DNA of 64,000 nucleotides from Pseudomonas sp. NC02 (GTDB taxonomy: Bacteria; Pseudomonadota; Gammaproteobacteria; Pseudomonadales; Pseudomonadaceae), in contig NZ_CP025624.1 of NCBI RefSeq assembly GCF_002874965.1, positions 5,704,001 through 5,768,000 of the forward strand, read 5' to 3'. Positions 20,252 to 30,360 of this stretch are shown one piece after another. Numbering within the stretch: the first letter of the stretch is position 1; each line of letters starts with the position of its first letter. The notes under the pieces were generated by a model. The model was not told the origin of the DNA and ran no database searches. It saw only the letters and a program-made list of their open reading frames with translations. Position numbers and translations under genes: made by a program.

Positions 20252-20287
20252 CCCTGCCAAGCCTGAATTAACTAGGAACTAAACACC

Positions 20288-21457
20288 ATGAATAGCCCAG
20301 TAAACGCCAACGTTGTCCACGAATCCGAAGCCCAGCGCCAACACGCCCGGGTCAAAATCCCGGCCAAGCTGCGCTTCTTCGGCGCCGATCAAACACCGAT
20401 GGAAGTGCGGGTGATCGACCTGTCCGCCGGCGGCCTGGCCTTCAACGCCCCGCAGCAGCCGCTGAAAGTCGGCGATGTGCACAAGGGTCGCTTGCAATTC
20501 GTGATCGACAACCTGGGCCTGGCGATGGACGTCGAGCTGCAGATTCGCTCCTACGATCGCCAGACCGGCCGCACCGGTTGCCAGTTCCAGAACCTCGATG
20601 CACAAGACATCTCCACCCTGCGCCACCTGATCACCTCGCACCTGGCCGGTGACATCGTGACCATGGGTGACGTGCTGGCAACCCTGCAACGCGACAACTT
20701 CACCAAGGCGCGCAAGGTCAAGGACGGCGGCAGCAACATGAGCGTCGGTGGCCGCCTGCGGGCGGTGACTTTCAGCCTCGGGATCTTCGTGGTGGGCCTG
20801 GCGGCATTCGGCTTCGTGGTCAAATCGGTGTACGGCATGTACTTCGTCAGCCACGCCACCTCCGGCCTGGTGAGCGTGCCCGGGATGAACGTGACCATGC
20901 CCCGCGATGGCACCGTGCAAAGCCTGATCAAAGGCGATGCGGTCGCCGCCAAAGGCGCGCCATTGGCAACCTTCAGCACCAGCATGCTCGACGTACTCAA
21001 GGGCCATCTGGACGAAGACCAGCTGCAACCGGCCAAGGTCGAAGAGCTGTTCGGCAAGCAAATGACCGGCACCCTCACCTCCCCTTGCGACTGCGTCGTG
21101 GCCCAGCAACTGGTCGCCGACGGTCAGTACGCCAGCAAGGGCGACGTGATCTTCCAACTGGTGCCACGCGGCAGCCAGGCCAACGTTGATGCGCGCTTCT
21201 CCTATCGCCAGTTTGCCGACGTACGCCCGGGCACCCGCGTGAACTTCCAGGTAGCGGATGAAGAGCAGGTACGCACCGGCACCATCGTCAGCAGCACCAG
21301 CCTGAACAGCAGCGAAATGTCCTCCGACATCCGCGTGCAGATCAAACCCGACGCCCCGCTGGACAGCACCTACGCCGGTCGCCCGGTTGAAGTGACCAGC
21401 GATCGCGGCCCGTCCCTGAACTGGCTGATCGACAAAGCCATGGCCAACGGTCTGTAA
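20288..21457 (+). CDS. alg44: c-di-GMP-binding alginate co-polymerase Alg44
   Basis: This 389-residue protein has an N-terminal cytoplasmic PilZ domain. The c-di-GMP ligands Arg17 and Arg21 (RQHAR) and Asp44/Ser46 (DLSAGG) fall at the same numbers as in P. aeruginosa. One membrane helix follows (about residues 158-180), then a periplasmic HlyD-like part. Binding of c-di-GMP switches on Alg8-dependent polymerisation. It lies 36 bp after alg8 and before algK. Any cyclase raising local c-di-GMP would act here. Confidence 0.96.
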   Translation: MNSPVNANVVHESEAQRQHARVKIPAKLRFFGADQTPMEVRVIDLSAGGLAFNAPQQPLKVGDVHKGRLQFVIDNLGLAMDVELQIRSYDRQTGRTGCQFQNLDAQDISTLRHLITSHLAGDIVTMGDVLATLQRDNFTKARKVKDGGSNMSVGGRLRAVTFSLGIFVVGLAAFGFVVKSVYGMYFVSHATSGLVSVPGMNVTMPRDGTVQSLIKGDAVAAKGAPLATFSTSMLDVLKGHLDEDQLQPAKVEELFGKQMTGTLTSPCDCVVAQQLVADGQYASKGDVIFQLVPRGSQANVDARFSYRQFADVRPGTRVNFQVADEEQVRTGTIVSSTSLNSSEMSSDIRVQIKPDAPLDSTYAGRPVEVTSDRGPSLNWLIDKAMANGL

Positions 21458-21475
21458 GCAGAGGACATGCCTGTG

Positions 21476-22972
21476 ATGACTCTCTCAAAAACACCGCAAT
21501 CCCTGTGGGAGCGGGCTTGCTCGCGAAAGCAGTGTGTCAGCCAACACATGCATCAACTGACAGTGCCCCTTCGCGAGCAAGCCCGCTCCCACATGGGAAC
21601 TGCGGCGTTGCTGGCTGTTGCGGTCAGCCTCGCCGGTTGCGCCGGCCTGCCCGACCAACGCCTGGCCAATGAAGCGCTGAAACGTGGCGACACCGTCACT
21701 GCCCAGCAGAACTACCAGCAGCTCGCGGATTTGGGCTACAGCGAGGCCCAAGTGGGCCTGGCGGATATCCAGGTCGGCACCCGCGACCCCGAGCAAATCA
21801 AGCAGGCCGAAGCGACGTACCGCGCGGCTGCCGATACCTCGCCCCGTGCCCAGGCACGCCTGGGCCGCCTGCTGGTGGCCAAGCCCGGCGCGACCGAAGC
21901 CGAACACCATGAAGCCGAAGGCCTGCTGAAAAAGGCCTTTGCCAATGGCGAAGGCAACACCCTGATCCCGCTGGCAATGCTCTACCTGCAATACCCGCAC
22001 AGTTTCCCGAACATCAACGCCCAGCAGCAGATCAGCAAATGGCGCGCCTCGGGTTACCCGGAAGCCGGTCTCGCCCAGGTGCTGCTGTATCGCACCCAGG
22101 ACACCTACGACCAGCACCTGGATGAAGTGGAAAGCATCTGCAAGGCCGCACTGAACACCACCGATATCTGCTACGTCGAGTTGGCCACGGTCTACCAGAA
22201 AAAAGCCGAGCCGGAAAAACAGGCCGACCTGCTCAAGCAGATGGAAGCCGGCTACAGCCGCGGCACCGTCACCGCCCAACGGGTCGACAGCGTGGCTCGT
22301 GTACTGGGTGATGCAAGCCTGGGCAAGACCGACGAAAAAACCGCCCAGGCCCTGCTGGAAAAAATCGCCCCCGGCTACCCGGCCTCCTGGGTCAGCCTGG
22401 CACAACTGCTCTACGACTTCCCGGAACTGGGTGACGTCGACCAGATGATGAAGTACCTCGACAACGGCCGCGCCGCCGACCAGCCCCGCGCCGAACTGTT
22501 GCTGGGCAAGCTCTACTACGAAGGCAAGTGGGTCCCGGCTGACGCCAAGGCCGCCGAAGAACACTTCCAGAAAGCCGTCGGCCGCGAAGTCGCCGCCGAC
22601 TACTACCTCGGCCAGATCTACCGCCGTGGCTACCTGGGCAAGGTCTATTCGCAAAAGGCCCTGGACCATCTGTTGACCGCTGCGCGCAACGGCCAGAACA
22701 GCGCCGACTTCGCGATCGCCCAGCTGTTTTCCCAAGGCAAGGGCACCAAGCCCGACCCGCTTAACGCCTATGTCTTCAGCCAGTTGGCCAAGGCCCAGGA
22801 CACGCCGGAAGCCAACGACCTGGCGACCCAGCTCGAAGCGCCGCTGACCCCGGAACAACGCGCCGAAGGCCAACGCCTGGTGCAACAGGAGCTGGCCGTG
22901 CGCGGCACCCTGGCCCAAAGCACGCTGCAATTGCACGCCCTGCAAGAAGAAGACGGCGAGGAATCCCTATGA
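21476..22972 (+). CDS. algK: Alginate secretion lipoprotein AlgK with REPIN-derived leader
   Basis: This outer-membrane lipoprotein scaffold (498 residues from 21476) consists of TPR/Sel1-like helical repeats, for example [20 protein letters not shown] and [15 protein letters not shown]. It helps place AlgE and bridges to Alg44 and AlgX. The lipobox VSLAGCAG gives the mature N-terminal Cys. The start is uncertain: ATG 21467 is too close to GAGGA, while GTG 21473 or ATG 21476 fit better. A complete 90-bp REPIN (21504-21593) interrupts the 5' coding end in frame, adding about 29 residues between the n-region [10 protein letters not shown] and the hydrophobic core [15 protein letters not shown]. 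Initiation at the ATG at 21593, at the repeat edge, would give a short signal lacking a positive charge and a Shine-Dalgarno. The stop overlaps the algE ATG. Confidence 0.93.
   Translation: MTLSKTPQSLWERACSRKQCVSQHMHQLTVPLREQARSHMGTAALLAVAVSLAGCAGLPDQRLANEALKRGDTVTAQQNYQQLADLGYSEAQVGLADIQVGTRDPEQIKQAEATYRAAADTSPRAQARLGRLLVAKPGATEAEHHEAEGLLKKAFANGEGNTLIPLAMLYLQYPHSFPNINAQQQISKWRASGYPEAGLAQVLLYRTQDTYDQHLDEVESICKAALNTTDICYVELATVYQKKAEPEKQADLLKQMEAGYSRGTVTAQRVDSVARVLGDASLGKTDEKTAQALLEKIAPGYPASWVSLAQLLYDFPELGDVDQMMKYLDNGRAADQPRAELLLGKLYYEGKWVPADAKAAEEHFQKAVGREVAADYYLGQIYRRGYLGKVYSQKALDHLLTAARNGQNSADFAIAQLFSQGKGTKPDPLNAYVFSQLAKAQDTPEANDLATQLEAPLTPEQRAEGQRLVQQELAVRGTLAQSTLQLHALQEEDGEESL
21504..21593. 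repeat. REPIN inside the algK signal-peptide coding region
   Basis: The perfect 24-bp arms TGTGGGAGCGGGCTTGCTCG.. (21504-21527) and their complement (21570-21593) bound a 90-bp element, exactly 30 codons. It has no in-frame stop in the algK frame. Its sequence class is the same as the REPINs at 16518 and 37996. Confidence 0.9.
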
Positions 22973-24456
22973 AGCTCAACCCATTCGTCAAGGCCGGTAT
23001 CGGCCTGACCTTCGCCCTGCTGTGGTCGTGCCCGACCCTGGCGGCGCTGACCGAAGCCAAGAACTTCGGCCTGGAAGTCAAAGTCACCGGCCAGTCCGAA
23101 GATGACCGCGACCTGGGCACCCAGAAAGGCGGCGACGTCAACGGCATCGGCCTTGACCTGCGCCCGTGGATCTACGGTGAAAGCGGCAACTGGAGCGCCT
23201 ACGCCATGGGCCAGGCCGTGACCTCCAGCGACATCATCGAGACCGACACCCTGCAACAGTCCTCGGATGACGCCACTCAACAGACCAGCAACGACGACCG
23301 CAAGAGCAAGAAGAACTACCTGGCGATGCGCGAGTTCTGGGTCGCCTATGGCGGCTTCACGCCCTACCCCGGCGAGATCCTCAAGCTCGGTCGCCAACGC
23401 CTGCGCAATGACGACGGCCAATGGCGCGACACCAATATCGAAGCGCTGAACTGGACCTTCGACACCACCTTGCTCAAGGCCAATGTCGGCGTCGCCGAGC
23501 GCTTCAGCGAATACCGCACCGACCTCAAGGAACTGTCGCCCAAGGACAAGGACCGTCAGCACCTGTACGCCGACGCCGCCTATCAGTGGACGCCAGGCCA
23601 GTGGATCGGCCTGCGCGCGCACCACACCCATGATGACGGCAAGCTCGACTACCCGGAACCGGGCGTGGCCACCGACTCGCTGGACAAGCGCGAGAACGGC
23701 GACCTGACCTGGCTCGGCATCGAAGCCAACAGCGACGCCTACAACTGGCGCAACACCAACACCGTCAACTACTGGGCGAGCGTCACCGGCATGCAGGGCG
23801 ACCGCGACACGGTCAACGCCTTGAACGCCGACGGCACCCGCCCGGCCAACGCCAAGCGCAGCGATGACGTGAATGGCTGGGCCACCGATTTGGGTGTACG
23901 CCTGCGCCTCGACCCGCAGTGGCAAGTGGGCGCCGCCTACTCCCGCGCCAGTGCCGAATACGAGCAGAACGGCCTGCAAAGCAACCGTTCGAACTGGACC
24001 GGTACCCAGTCCCGCGTCCACCGCTTCGGTGAAGCGTTTCGCGGCGAGATGAACAACATGCAGTCCATGAGCCTGTTCGGGTCCTGGCAGCTGCGCGAGG
24101 ACTATGACGCAAGCCTTGTGTACCACAAGTTCTGGCGCGTAGACGGCAACAAGCCGGTGGGCAGCAACGGCATCGATGCCGTGCAGAACAACACCGATGA
24201 CGTGACCGGCGCGATCCTGTCCAGCACGTCCCTGCCGCTTGAAGACGGCAAGAAAGACCTGGGCCAGGAGATGGACCTGGTGGTCACCAAGTACTTCAAG
24301 AAAGGCCTGCTGCCGGCCGGGCTCAGCCAGTCGATCGACGAGCCGTCGGCCCTGGTGCGCTTCCGTGCAGGCGTGTTCAAGCCGGGCGACGCCTATGGCA
24401 GCCAGGTCGACTCGTACATGCATCGCGCCTTTGTCGACGTGATCTGGAAGTTCTGA
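22969..24456 (+). CDS. algE: Alginate outer-membrane export porin
   Basis: This 495-residue beta-barrel protein has a signal peptide ending CPTLA before [11 protein letters not shown]. It has many amphipathic strands and a C-terminal phenylalanine (VDVIWKF), as expected for barrel insertion by BAM. AlgE forms the 18-strand electropositive pore through which alginate leaves the cell, gated by loops and supported by AlgK. The start ATG overlaps the algK stop (ATGA), so translation is coupled. Length matches the family. Confidence 0.96.
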   Translation: MKLNPFVKAGIGLTFALLWSCPTLAALTEAKNFGLEVKVTGQSEDDRDLGTQKGGDVNGIGLDLRPWIYGESGNWSAYAMGQAVTSSDIIETDTLQQSSDDATQQTSNDDRKSKKNYLAMREFWVAYGGFTPYPGEILKLGRQRLRNDDGQWRDTNIEALNWTFDTTLLKANVGVAERFSEYRTDLKELSPKDKDRQHLYADAAYQWTPGQWIGLRAHHTHDDGKLDYPEPGVATDSLDKRENGDLTWLGIEANSDAYNWRNTNTVNYWASVTGMQGDRDTVNALNADGTRPANAKRSDDVNGWATDLGVRLRLDPQWQVGAAYSRASAEYEQNGLQSNRSNWTGTQSRVHRFGEAFRGEMNNMQSMSLFGSWQLREDYDASLVYHKFWRVDGNKPVGSNGIDAVQNNTDDVTGAILSSTSLPLEDGKKDLGQEMDLVVTKYFKKGLLPAGLSQSIDEPSALVRFRAGVFKPGDAYGSQVDSYMHRAFVDVIWKF

Positions 24457-24470
24457 TGGGAGCCTGCGCA

Positions 24471-26015
24471 ATGAAGTCTCAAAGCCTGCTCGTCGCGGCC
24501 ATGCTGCTGGCCAGCGCCTCGGCCTTCGCCGACAAAGCGCCGACCATCGCCAAAGAGCTGCAACAGGCCAAGACCTACACCATCTCCAGCCCGCCGACCG
24601 AGCCGCTGGAGATGGCCAAGCCTGCGCTGCCGGACGTGTCCGGCTACACCGCGGCGAATATCGCGAAAAAGATCGTGCGTACCAAGCCAGGCAAAATCAG
24701 CATCCGCCGGATGATGCAGGAAGACGCCCTGAAGGACTTCATCGGCGGCGACAACAAGATGGCCGAATGGGTAGTGCGCCAGCACGGCATTCCCCAGGCG
24801 ATCTTTGTCGACGACGGCTACATGAACCTCAAGGACCTGCTGAAGAAAGTGCCCAAGCAGTACTTCAGCGAAACCTCGCCGGGGGTGTTCCTGGCCAAGT
24901 TGCCGATCGTGGTGGGCCGTAAAGGCATCCTCGAAATCGACAAGCAGACTCAAGAGCTGCGCCTGTCCCAGGAAGCCGGTTCGTTCCTGATCAACGACGG
25001 CCAGTTGTTCGTACGTGACACCAGAATCACCGGCTGGCGCGAGAAGACCAACGGCCCGGCGACCTTCCAGTCGCCCAAGGAATTCCGCCCGTTCCTGCTG
25101 GCCTGGGGCGGCACCGAGACCTACATCGCCAATAGCAAGATGGCCAGTTTCGGCTACGCCAACAGTAAGTCGTATGGCGTGAGTATTTCCCAATACACGC
25201 CGAACATGGCCAAGGTGCTCAAGCGTCCTGAACCGACGGGCTGGATCGTCGACTCCGAGTTCTCGGACATGTGGTACGGCTTCTACTGCTACGAAACCAC
25301 CGGCTTTGTGCTCAAGGGCAATACCTACAAGGACAACATCGTCTACGGCATTGACCCCCACGACCGTTCACACGGCCTGATCATCACCGACAACACCGTC
25401 TACGGCACAAAGAAGAAGCACGGCATCATCATTTCCCGGGAAGTGAACGACAGCTTCATCTTCAACAACCGCAGCTTCGACAACAAGCTCTCGGGCCTGG
25501 TGATCGACCGTAACAGCGTCAACAACCTGATCGCCGACAACGAGATCTACCGCAACCACACCGACGGCATCACCCTCTATGAGAGCGGCGATAACCTGCT
25601 GTGGGGCAACAAGGTCATCAGCAACCGTCGCCACGGCATCCGCGTGCGTAACAGCGTGAACATTCGCCTGTACGAGAACATTGCCTTGGCCAACGGGCTG
25701 ACCGGCGTGTACGGCCACATCAAGGATTTGACCGACACCGACCGCGACATCGCCCTCGACCCGTTCGACACCAAGGTCTCGCTGATCGTGGTCGGCGGTG
25801 AACTGGCCGCCAACGGCAGCGGGCCGCTGTCCATCGACTCGCCGTTGAGCGTCGAGCTGTACCGCGTATCGATGCTTGCGCCGACCAAATCCAGTGGCAT
25901 CAGCTTCTCGGGCGTTCTTGGCGATCGCCAGGAAGAGATCCTCGACTTGCTGGTACGCCAGAAGAAAGCCGTGCTGATCGACCCTGTCGAACGCCAGACC
26001 GAAATGCAGGACTGA
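24471..26015 (+). CDS. algG: Mannuronan C5-epimerase
   Basis: This 514-residue periplasmic enzyme converts mannuronate to guluronate in the polymer. It has a signal peptide (MKSQSLLVAAMLLASASAFA), an N-terminal flanking region, and a right-handed parallel beta-helix with CASH/NosD-like repeats (NNRSFDNKLSGLVIDRNS, NLIADNEIYRNHTDGITLYE). The catalytic DPHDRSH motif is at 295-301. The ATG at 24471 follows GGAG at eight bases; an ATG at 24456 overlapping the algE stop is less likely. The protein also protects nascent polymer from AlgL as part of the periplasmic scaffold. Confidence 0.96.
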   Translation: MKSQSLLVAAMLLASASAFADKAPTIAKELQQAKTYTISSPPTEPLEMAKPALPDVSGYTAANIAKKIVRTKPGKISIRRMMQEDALKDFIGGDNKMAEWVVRQHGIPQAIFVDDGYMNLKDLLKKVPKQYFSETSPGVFLAKLPIVVGRKGILEIDKQTQELRLSQEAGSFLINDGQLFVRDTRITGWREKTNGPATFQSPKEFRPFLLAWGGTETYIANSKMASFGYANSKSYGVSISQYTPNMAKVLKRPEPTGWIVDSEFSDMWYGFYCYETTGFVLKGNTYKDNIVYGIDPHDRSHGLIITDNTVYGTKKKHGIIISREVNDSFIFNNRSFDNKLSGLVIDRNSVNNLIADNEIYRNHTDGITLYESGDNLLWGNKVISNRRHGIRVRNSVNIRLYENIALANGLTGVYGHIKDLTDTDRDIALDPFDTKVSLIVVGGELAANGSGPLSIDSPLSVELYRVSMLAPTKSSGISFSGVLGDRQEEILDLLVRQKKAVLIDPVERQTEMQD

Positions 26016-26017
26016 GG

Positions 26018-27475
26018 ATGACCTTTATGCACCCACACATGATCAAACTGCTCAGCCTTTCGGGTTTGACCCTCGGCCTGCTCGCGGCCAGCCAGGGCGT
26101 GCGCGCCGACGAAATCAAGGCGCCAACCTTCACCGCCGAACCGTGCTGCAGCCTGTGCCCGGCCGCCCACGACGCGAAGAACTACACCACGCGCTACCAG
26201 CAGAACTTCACCACCCTGGTGCAAGCTCAGGGCGATTGGCTGTTCCGGACCCAGGAAGACCTGCGCACCGAATTCGACACCAGCCCCGCCGGCTACAAAC
26301 GCATGCAGCAGCTGCACGATGCGTTCAAGAGCAAGGGCGTGGAACTGGTGGTGGTCTACCAGCCGACCCGTGGTTTGGTGAACCGCAACAAGCTCAACCC
26401 TGAAGAGAAAGCCAGGTTCGATTTCGACAAGGCCCTGGGCAATTACAAGACCATGCTCGGGCGTTTCGCCAAGATGGGCTACGTCGTGCCGGACCTGTCG
26501 CCGCTGACCAACGAGCAACTGCCGGACGAGTTACCGGCCCACGATTTCTACTTCCGCGGTGACCAACACTGGACGCCATACGGCGCCCAGCGCACCGCCA
26601 AAATCGTCGGCGCGAAAGTGCGGGCGATGCCTGAATTTGCCGGCATCCCGCAGCGCGAATTCGAGACCAAACGGTCCGGGCGCATGGGCAAGACCGGCAC
26701 CCTGCACAACATGGCCGGGCAACTGTGCGGCACCAGCTACGCGATCCAGTACATGGACCAGTTCACCACCGAGCCCAAGGGCGAAGCGGCAGACGGCGAC
26801 CTGTTCGGTGATTCCGGCAACCCGCAGATCACCCTCGTGGGTACCAGCCACAGTGGCAAGAACTACAATTTCGCCGGCTTCCTGGAACAGGAAATCGGTG
26901 CCGACATCCTCAACGTCGCCTTCCCCGGTGGTGGCCTGGAAGGCTCGATGATCCAGTACCTGGGCAGCGAAGAATTCCAGAAGACCCCGCCGAAGATCCT
27001 GATCTGGGAATTCTCGCCGCTGTATCGCCTGGACCAGGAGACCATCTACCGCCAGATGATGTCGCTGCTGGACAACGGCTGTGAAGGCAAGATCGCCCAG
27101 ATGAGCGCCAGCACCACGCTGAAACCCGGCAAGAACGAATTGCTGGTGAACAGTTCGAACAAAGACCTGCGCAACAGCAGTCACCAGGTCGACATCCGCT
27201 TCGCCGACCCATCGGTGAAAACCCTGCAAGCCACCCTCTGGTACATGAACGGGCGCCACGAGGACATCAAGATCGAGAAACCCGAAACATCCGATACAGA
27301 CGGGCGTTTCGCCTTTGAACTGCGCACCGATGAAGACTGGGCCACGCAAAACCTGCTGGCCGTGGAAGTGCAGGGCCCTGAAGCGGGCCAGGCCGCGCAG
27401 AAAGTCGAAGCGAAAATTTGCACACGCAACGTATTCCCCGCCGGTGGTCAACAGACTGCTTCAACGGGGCAATGA
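26018..27475 (+). CDS. algX: Alginate O-acetyltransferase/scaffold AlgX
   Basis: This 485-residue periplasmic protein has an SGNH-like domain and a C-terminal carbohydrate-binding module. The catalytic residues are Asp182 and His184 (GDQHWTPYG) and Ser277 (VGTSHSG). AlgX performs the terminal transfer of acetyl to alginate and takes part in the secretion complex. The signal peptide ends near SQGVRA before DEIKAP, and a CCSLC cluster follows. The start could be 26018, 26027 or 26039; the mature protein is unaffected. It lies two bases after algG. Confidence 0.95.
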   Translation: MTFMHPHMIKLLSLSGLTLGLLAASQGVRADEIKAPTFTAEPCCSLCPAAHDAKNYTTRYQQNFTTLVQAQGDWLFRTQEDLRTEFDTSPAGYKRMQQLHDAFKSKGVELVVVYQPTRGLVNRNKLNPEEKARFDFDKALGNYKTMLGRFAKMGYVVPDLSPLTNEQLPDELPAHDFYFRGDQHWTPYGAQRTAKIVGAKVRAMPEFAGIPQREFETKRSGRMGKTGTLHNMAGQLCGTSYAIQYMDQFTTEPKGEAADGDLFGDSGNPQITLVGTSHSGKNYNFAGFLEQEIGADILNVAFPGGGLEGSMIQYLGSEEFQKTPPKILIWEFSPLYRLDQETIYRQMMSLLDNGCEGKIAQMSASTTLKPGKNELLVNSSNKDLRNSSHQVDIRFADPSVKTLQATLWYMNGRHEDIKIEKPETSDTDGRFAFELRTDEDWATQNLLAVEVQGPEAGQAAQKVEAKICTRNVFPAGGQQTASTGQ

Positions 27476-27483
27476 GGTTACTT

Positions 27484-28593
27484 ATGCAGAAGTTATTGAT
27501 TCCAACGCTGCTGGGCCTGGCGATGTTTGCCGGCCAAGTCAACGCCGCCTCACCACTGCGTCCGCCCCAGGGTTATTTCGCCCCGGTGGAAGCATTCAAG
27601 ACCGGCGACTTCAAGAATGACTGCGACGCCATGCCCGCGCCGTACACCGGCTCGCTGCAATTTCGCAGCAAGTACGAAGGTTCGGACAAGGCTCGTTCCA
27701 CCCTGAATGTGCAGTCCGAAAAAGCCTTTCGCGACAGCACCGCCGACATCACCAAGCTGGAAAAAGACACCAGCAAGCGTGTGATGCAATTCATGCGCGA
27801 CGGCCGTCCGGAGCAGCTGGAATGCACGCTGAACTGGCTCACGAGCTGGGCCAAGGCCGATGCATTGATGTCCAAGGACTTCAACCACACCGGCAAGTCC
27901 ATGCGCAAATGGGCACTGGGCAGCATGGCGTCGGCCTATGTGCGCCTGAAGTTCTCCGACTCTCATCCGCTGGCCAACCACCAGCAGGAGTCGCAGTTGA
28001 TCGAAGCCTGGTTCAGCAAAATGGCCGACCAGGTGGTGAGCGACTGGGACAACCTGCCGCTGGATAAAACCAACAACCACTCCTACTGGGCTGCCTGGTC
28101 GGTGATGGCGACCTCCGTCGCCGTGAACCGCCGCGACCTGTTTGACTGGGCCGTGAAGGAATACAAGGTCGGCGCCAACCAGGTGGATGCCCAAGGCTTC
28201 CTGCCCAACGAATTGAAGCGTCAGCAACGGGCCCTGTCGTACCACAACTACGCCCTGCCGCCGCTGGCGATGATCGCCAGTTTTGCCCTGGTGAACGGTG
28301 TGGACCTGCGCCAGGAAAACAACGGCGCGTTGAAACGCCTGGGTGACAAGGTGCTGGCCGGGGTGAAAGACCCGGAGATCTTCGAGCAGAAGAACGGCAA
28401 GGAACAGGACATGAAGGACCTCAAGGAAGACATGAAATTTGCCTGGCTTGAGCCCTTCTGCACCCTCTACACCTGCGCCCCGGATGTGATCGAGCGCAAG
28501 CACGGGATGCAGCCGTTCAAGACGTTCCGCCTCGGGGGTGACCTGACCAAGGTCTACGACCCGGCGCATGAGAAAGGCAACAAAGGCAGCTAG
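27484..28593 (+). CDS. algL: Periplasmic alginate lyase
   Basis: This 369-residue polysaccharide-lyase family 5 enzyme cleaves alginate by beta-elimination and clears polymer that fails to be exported. It has a signal peptide ([21 protein letters not shown]) and the motifs [11 protein letters not shown] and NNHSYWAAW, with the catalytic His at residue 199. The ATG at 27484 follows GAGG at six bases; the ATG at 27472, overlapping the algX stop, is an alternative adding four residues. A large palindrome separates it from algI. Confidence 0.96.
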   Translation: MQKLLIPTLLGLAMFAGQVNAASPLRPPQGYFAPVEAFKTGDFKNDCDAMPAPYTGSLQFRSKYEGSDKARSTLNVQSEKAFRDSTADITKLEKDTSKRVMQFMRDGRPEQLECTLNWLTSWAKADALMSKDFNHTGKSMRKWALGSMASAYVRLKFSDSHPLANHQQESQLIEAWFSKMADQVVSDWDNLPLDKTNNHSYWAAWSVMATSVAVNRRDLFDWAVKEYKVGANQVDAQGFLPNELKRQQRALSYHNYALPPLAMIASFALVNGVDLRQENNGALKRLGDKVLAGVKDPEIFEQKNGKEQDMKDLKEDMKFAWLEPFCTLYTCAPDVIERKHGMQPFKTFRLGGDLTKVYDPAHEKGNKGS

Positions 28594-28597
28594 TCGC

Positions 28598-28706
28598 TGA
28601 TCGTTCCCACGCTCCGCGTGGGAATGCAGCCAGGGACGCTCCGCGTCCCAAAAGCGGACGCAGAGCGTCCAGTGAGGCATTCCCACGCAGAGCGTGGGAA
28701 CGATCA
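28598..28706. repeat. Nested palindromic repeat between algL and algI
   Basis: The 30-bp outer arms (28598-28627 and 28677-28706) carry TGATCGTTCCCACGCT and differ at one position. Each contains its own GTTCCCACGCTCCGCGTGGGAA hairpin, and the centre holds GGGACGCTCCGCGTCCC and GGACGCAGAGCGTCC. This is a different REP class from TGTGGGAGC. A decayed relative lies at 61646-61696. Confidence 0.85.
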
Positions 28707-28783
28707 CATAGCCCTCTCATTTCGGTGGGGGGTTTGGGGGGGCCGTTGGCCCTTGACTGTTGGTTAAACATGGAGAGATCGGG

Positions 28784-30349
28784 ATGGTTTTCTCGTCCAA
28801 TGTGTTCCTGTTCCTGTTCTTGCCGATCTTCCTCGGCTTGTACTACCTGAGCGGGCAACGCTATCGCAATCTGCTGCTGCTGGTTGCCAGTTATGTGTTC
28901 TACGCCTGGTGGCGAGTGGACTTCCTGGCGCTGTTCGCCGCCGTGACGCTGTGGAACTACTGGATCGGCCTCAAGGTCGGTGCGGCAGGCGTGCGCACCA
29001 AGCCGGCCCAGCGCTGGCTGCTGCTGGGCGTGGCGGTCGATCTGTGCATCCTCGGCTACTTCAAGTACGCCAACTTCGGTGTCGACAGCATCAACCTGAT
29101 GATGAAGTCGGCCGGCCTTGAGCCTTTCATCCTGACCCACGTGCTGTTGCCGATCGGGATCTCGTTCTACATCTTCGAGTCCATCAGCTACATCATCGAC
29201 GTGTACCGCGGCGACACCCCGGCCACCCGCAACCTGATCGACTTTGCGGCGTTCGTGGCGATCTTCCCGCACCTGATTGCCGGCCCGGTGTTGCGCTTTC
29301 GCGACCTGGCCGACCAGTTCAACAACCGCACCCACACCCTCGATAAATTCTCCGAGGGCTGCACGCGGTTCATGCAGGGTTTCATCAAGAAGGTGTTTAT
29401 CGCCGACACCCTGGCGGTGGTCGCCGATCATTGCTTCGCCCTGCAAAACCCTACGACGGGTGACGCCTGGCTCGGCGCACTGGCGTACACCGCGCAGCTG
29501 TACTTCGACTTCTCCGGCTACAGCGACATGGCCATCGGCCTGGGCTTGATGATGGGTTTTCGCTTCATGGAAAACTTCAAGCAGCCGTACATCAGCCAGT
29601 CGATCACCGAGTTCTGGCGGCGCTGGCATATCAGCCTGTCCACCTGGCTGCGTGACTACCTGTACATCACCCTGGGCGGCAACCGTAAAGGCACGCTGAC
29701 CACCTACCGCAACCTGTTCCTGACCATGCTCCTCGGTGGCCTGTGGCACGGTGCGAACATCACCTACATCGTGTGGGGCGCCTGGCACGGCATGTGGCTG
29801 GCGATTGAAAAAGCCATCGGCCTCAACACCGCACCGCGCAGTTTCAACGTTGTGCGCTGGGCCTTCACCTTCCTGCTGGTGGTGATGGGCTGGGTGATCT
29901 TCCGCTCGGAAAACCTGCACGTCGCCGGCCGTATGTACGGCGCGATGTTCAGCTTCGGCGAGTGGTCGCTGTCGGAACTCAACCGCGCCAGCCTCACCGG
30001 CCTGCAAGTGGCAACCCTGGTGGTGGCGTACGCGACCCTGGCGTTCTTCGGCCTGCGGGACTTCTACAGCAACCGCCCACCGGAAAAAACCAAGCCTGCG
30101 GTGAACACCCAGGCCGATGGCCCGGCGACTGCGCAACCGGGCTTGATCAAGGCCGTACCGGGCGACAACCCGGGCAGCATCCATGAGCCCGGCTACACCG
30201 TGGGCACCGAGGCCACCGTGCAACCGGCCTACTGGAGCGCCACCTGGCCACGCTACGCCATGCGCGCCGCAGTACTGCTGCTGTTCGTGGCGTCGATTCT
30301 CAAACTTTCGGCGCAGAGCTTCTCGCCGTTCCTTTACTTCCAGTTCTGA
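28784..30349 (+). CDS. algI: Alginate O-acetylation membrane protein (MBOAT)
   Basis: This 521-residue multi-pass inner-membrane acyltransferase passes acetyl groups from a cytoplasmic donor to AlgJ and AlgX in the periplasm. The MBOAT catalytic His322 lies in LLGGLWHGANITY, and FWRRWHISLSTWLRDYLYI is the second signature. The ATG at 28784 (MVFSSNVFLFLFLP) follows GGAGAGATCGGG. An upstream in-frame start at 28760 is not supported. The C-terminal part has a hydrophilic Pro/Ala-rich loop (about 438-490) before a last helix. Confidence 0.96.
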   Translation: MVFSSNVFLFLFLPIFLGLYYLSGQRYRNLLLLVASYVFYAWWRVDFLALFAAVTLWNYWIGLKVGAAGVRTKPAQRWLLLGVAVDLCILGYFKYANFGVDSINLMMKSAGLEPFILTHVLLPIGISFYIFESISYIIDVYRGDTPATRNLIDFAAFVAIFPHLIAGPVLRFRDLADQFNNRTHTLDKFSEGCTRFMQGFIKKVFIADTLAVVADHCFALQNPTTGDAWLGALAYTAQLYFDFSGYSDMAIGLGLMMGFRFMENFKQPYISQSITEFWRRWHISLSTWLRDYLYITLGGNRKGTLTTYRNLFLTMLLGGLWHGANITYIVWGAWHGMWLAIEKAIGLNTAPRSFNVVRWAFTFLLVVMGWVIFRSENLHVAGRMYGAMFSFGEWSLSELNRASLTGLQVATLVVAYATLAFFGLRDFYSNRPPEKTKPAVNTQADGPATAQPGLIKAVPGDNPGSIHEPGYTVGTEATVQPAYWSATWPRYAMRAAVLLLFVASILKLSAQSFSPFLYFQF

Positions 30350-30360
30350 GGGAGCCGACC

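Noticed and set aside
21485..24471. Long minus-strand open frames opposite algK and algE
   Set aside because: They are antisense shadows of genes with strong family signatures; compositions are Val/Gly/His/Gln-rich and lack domains.
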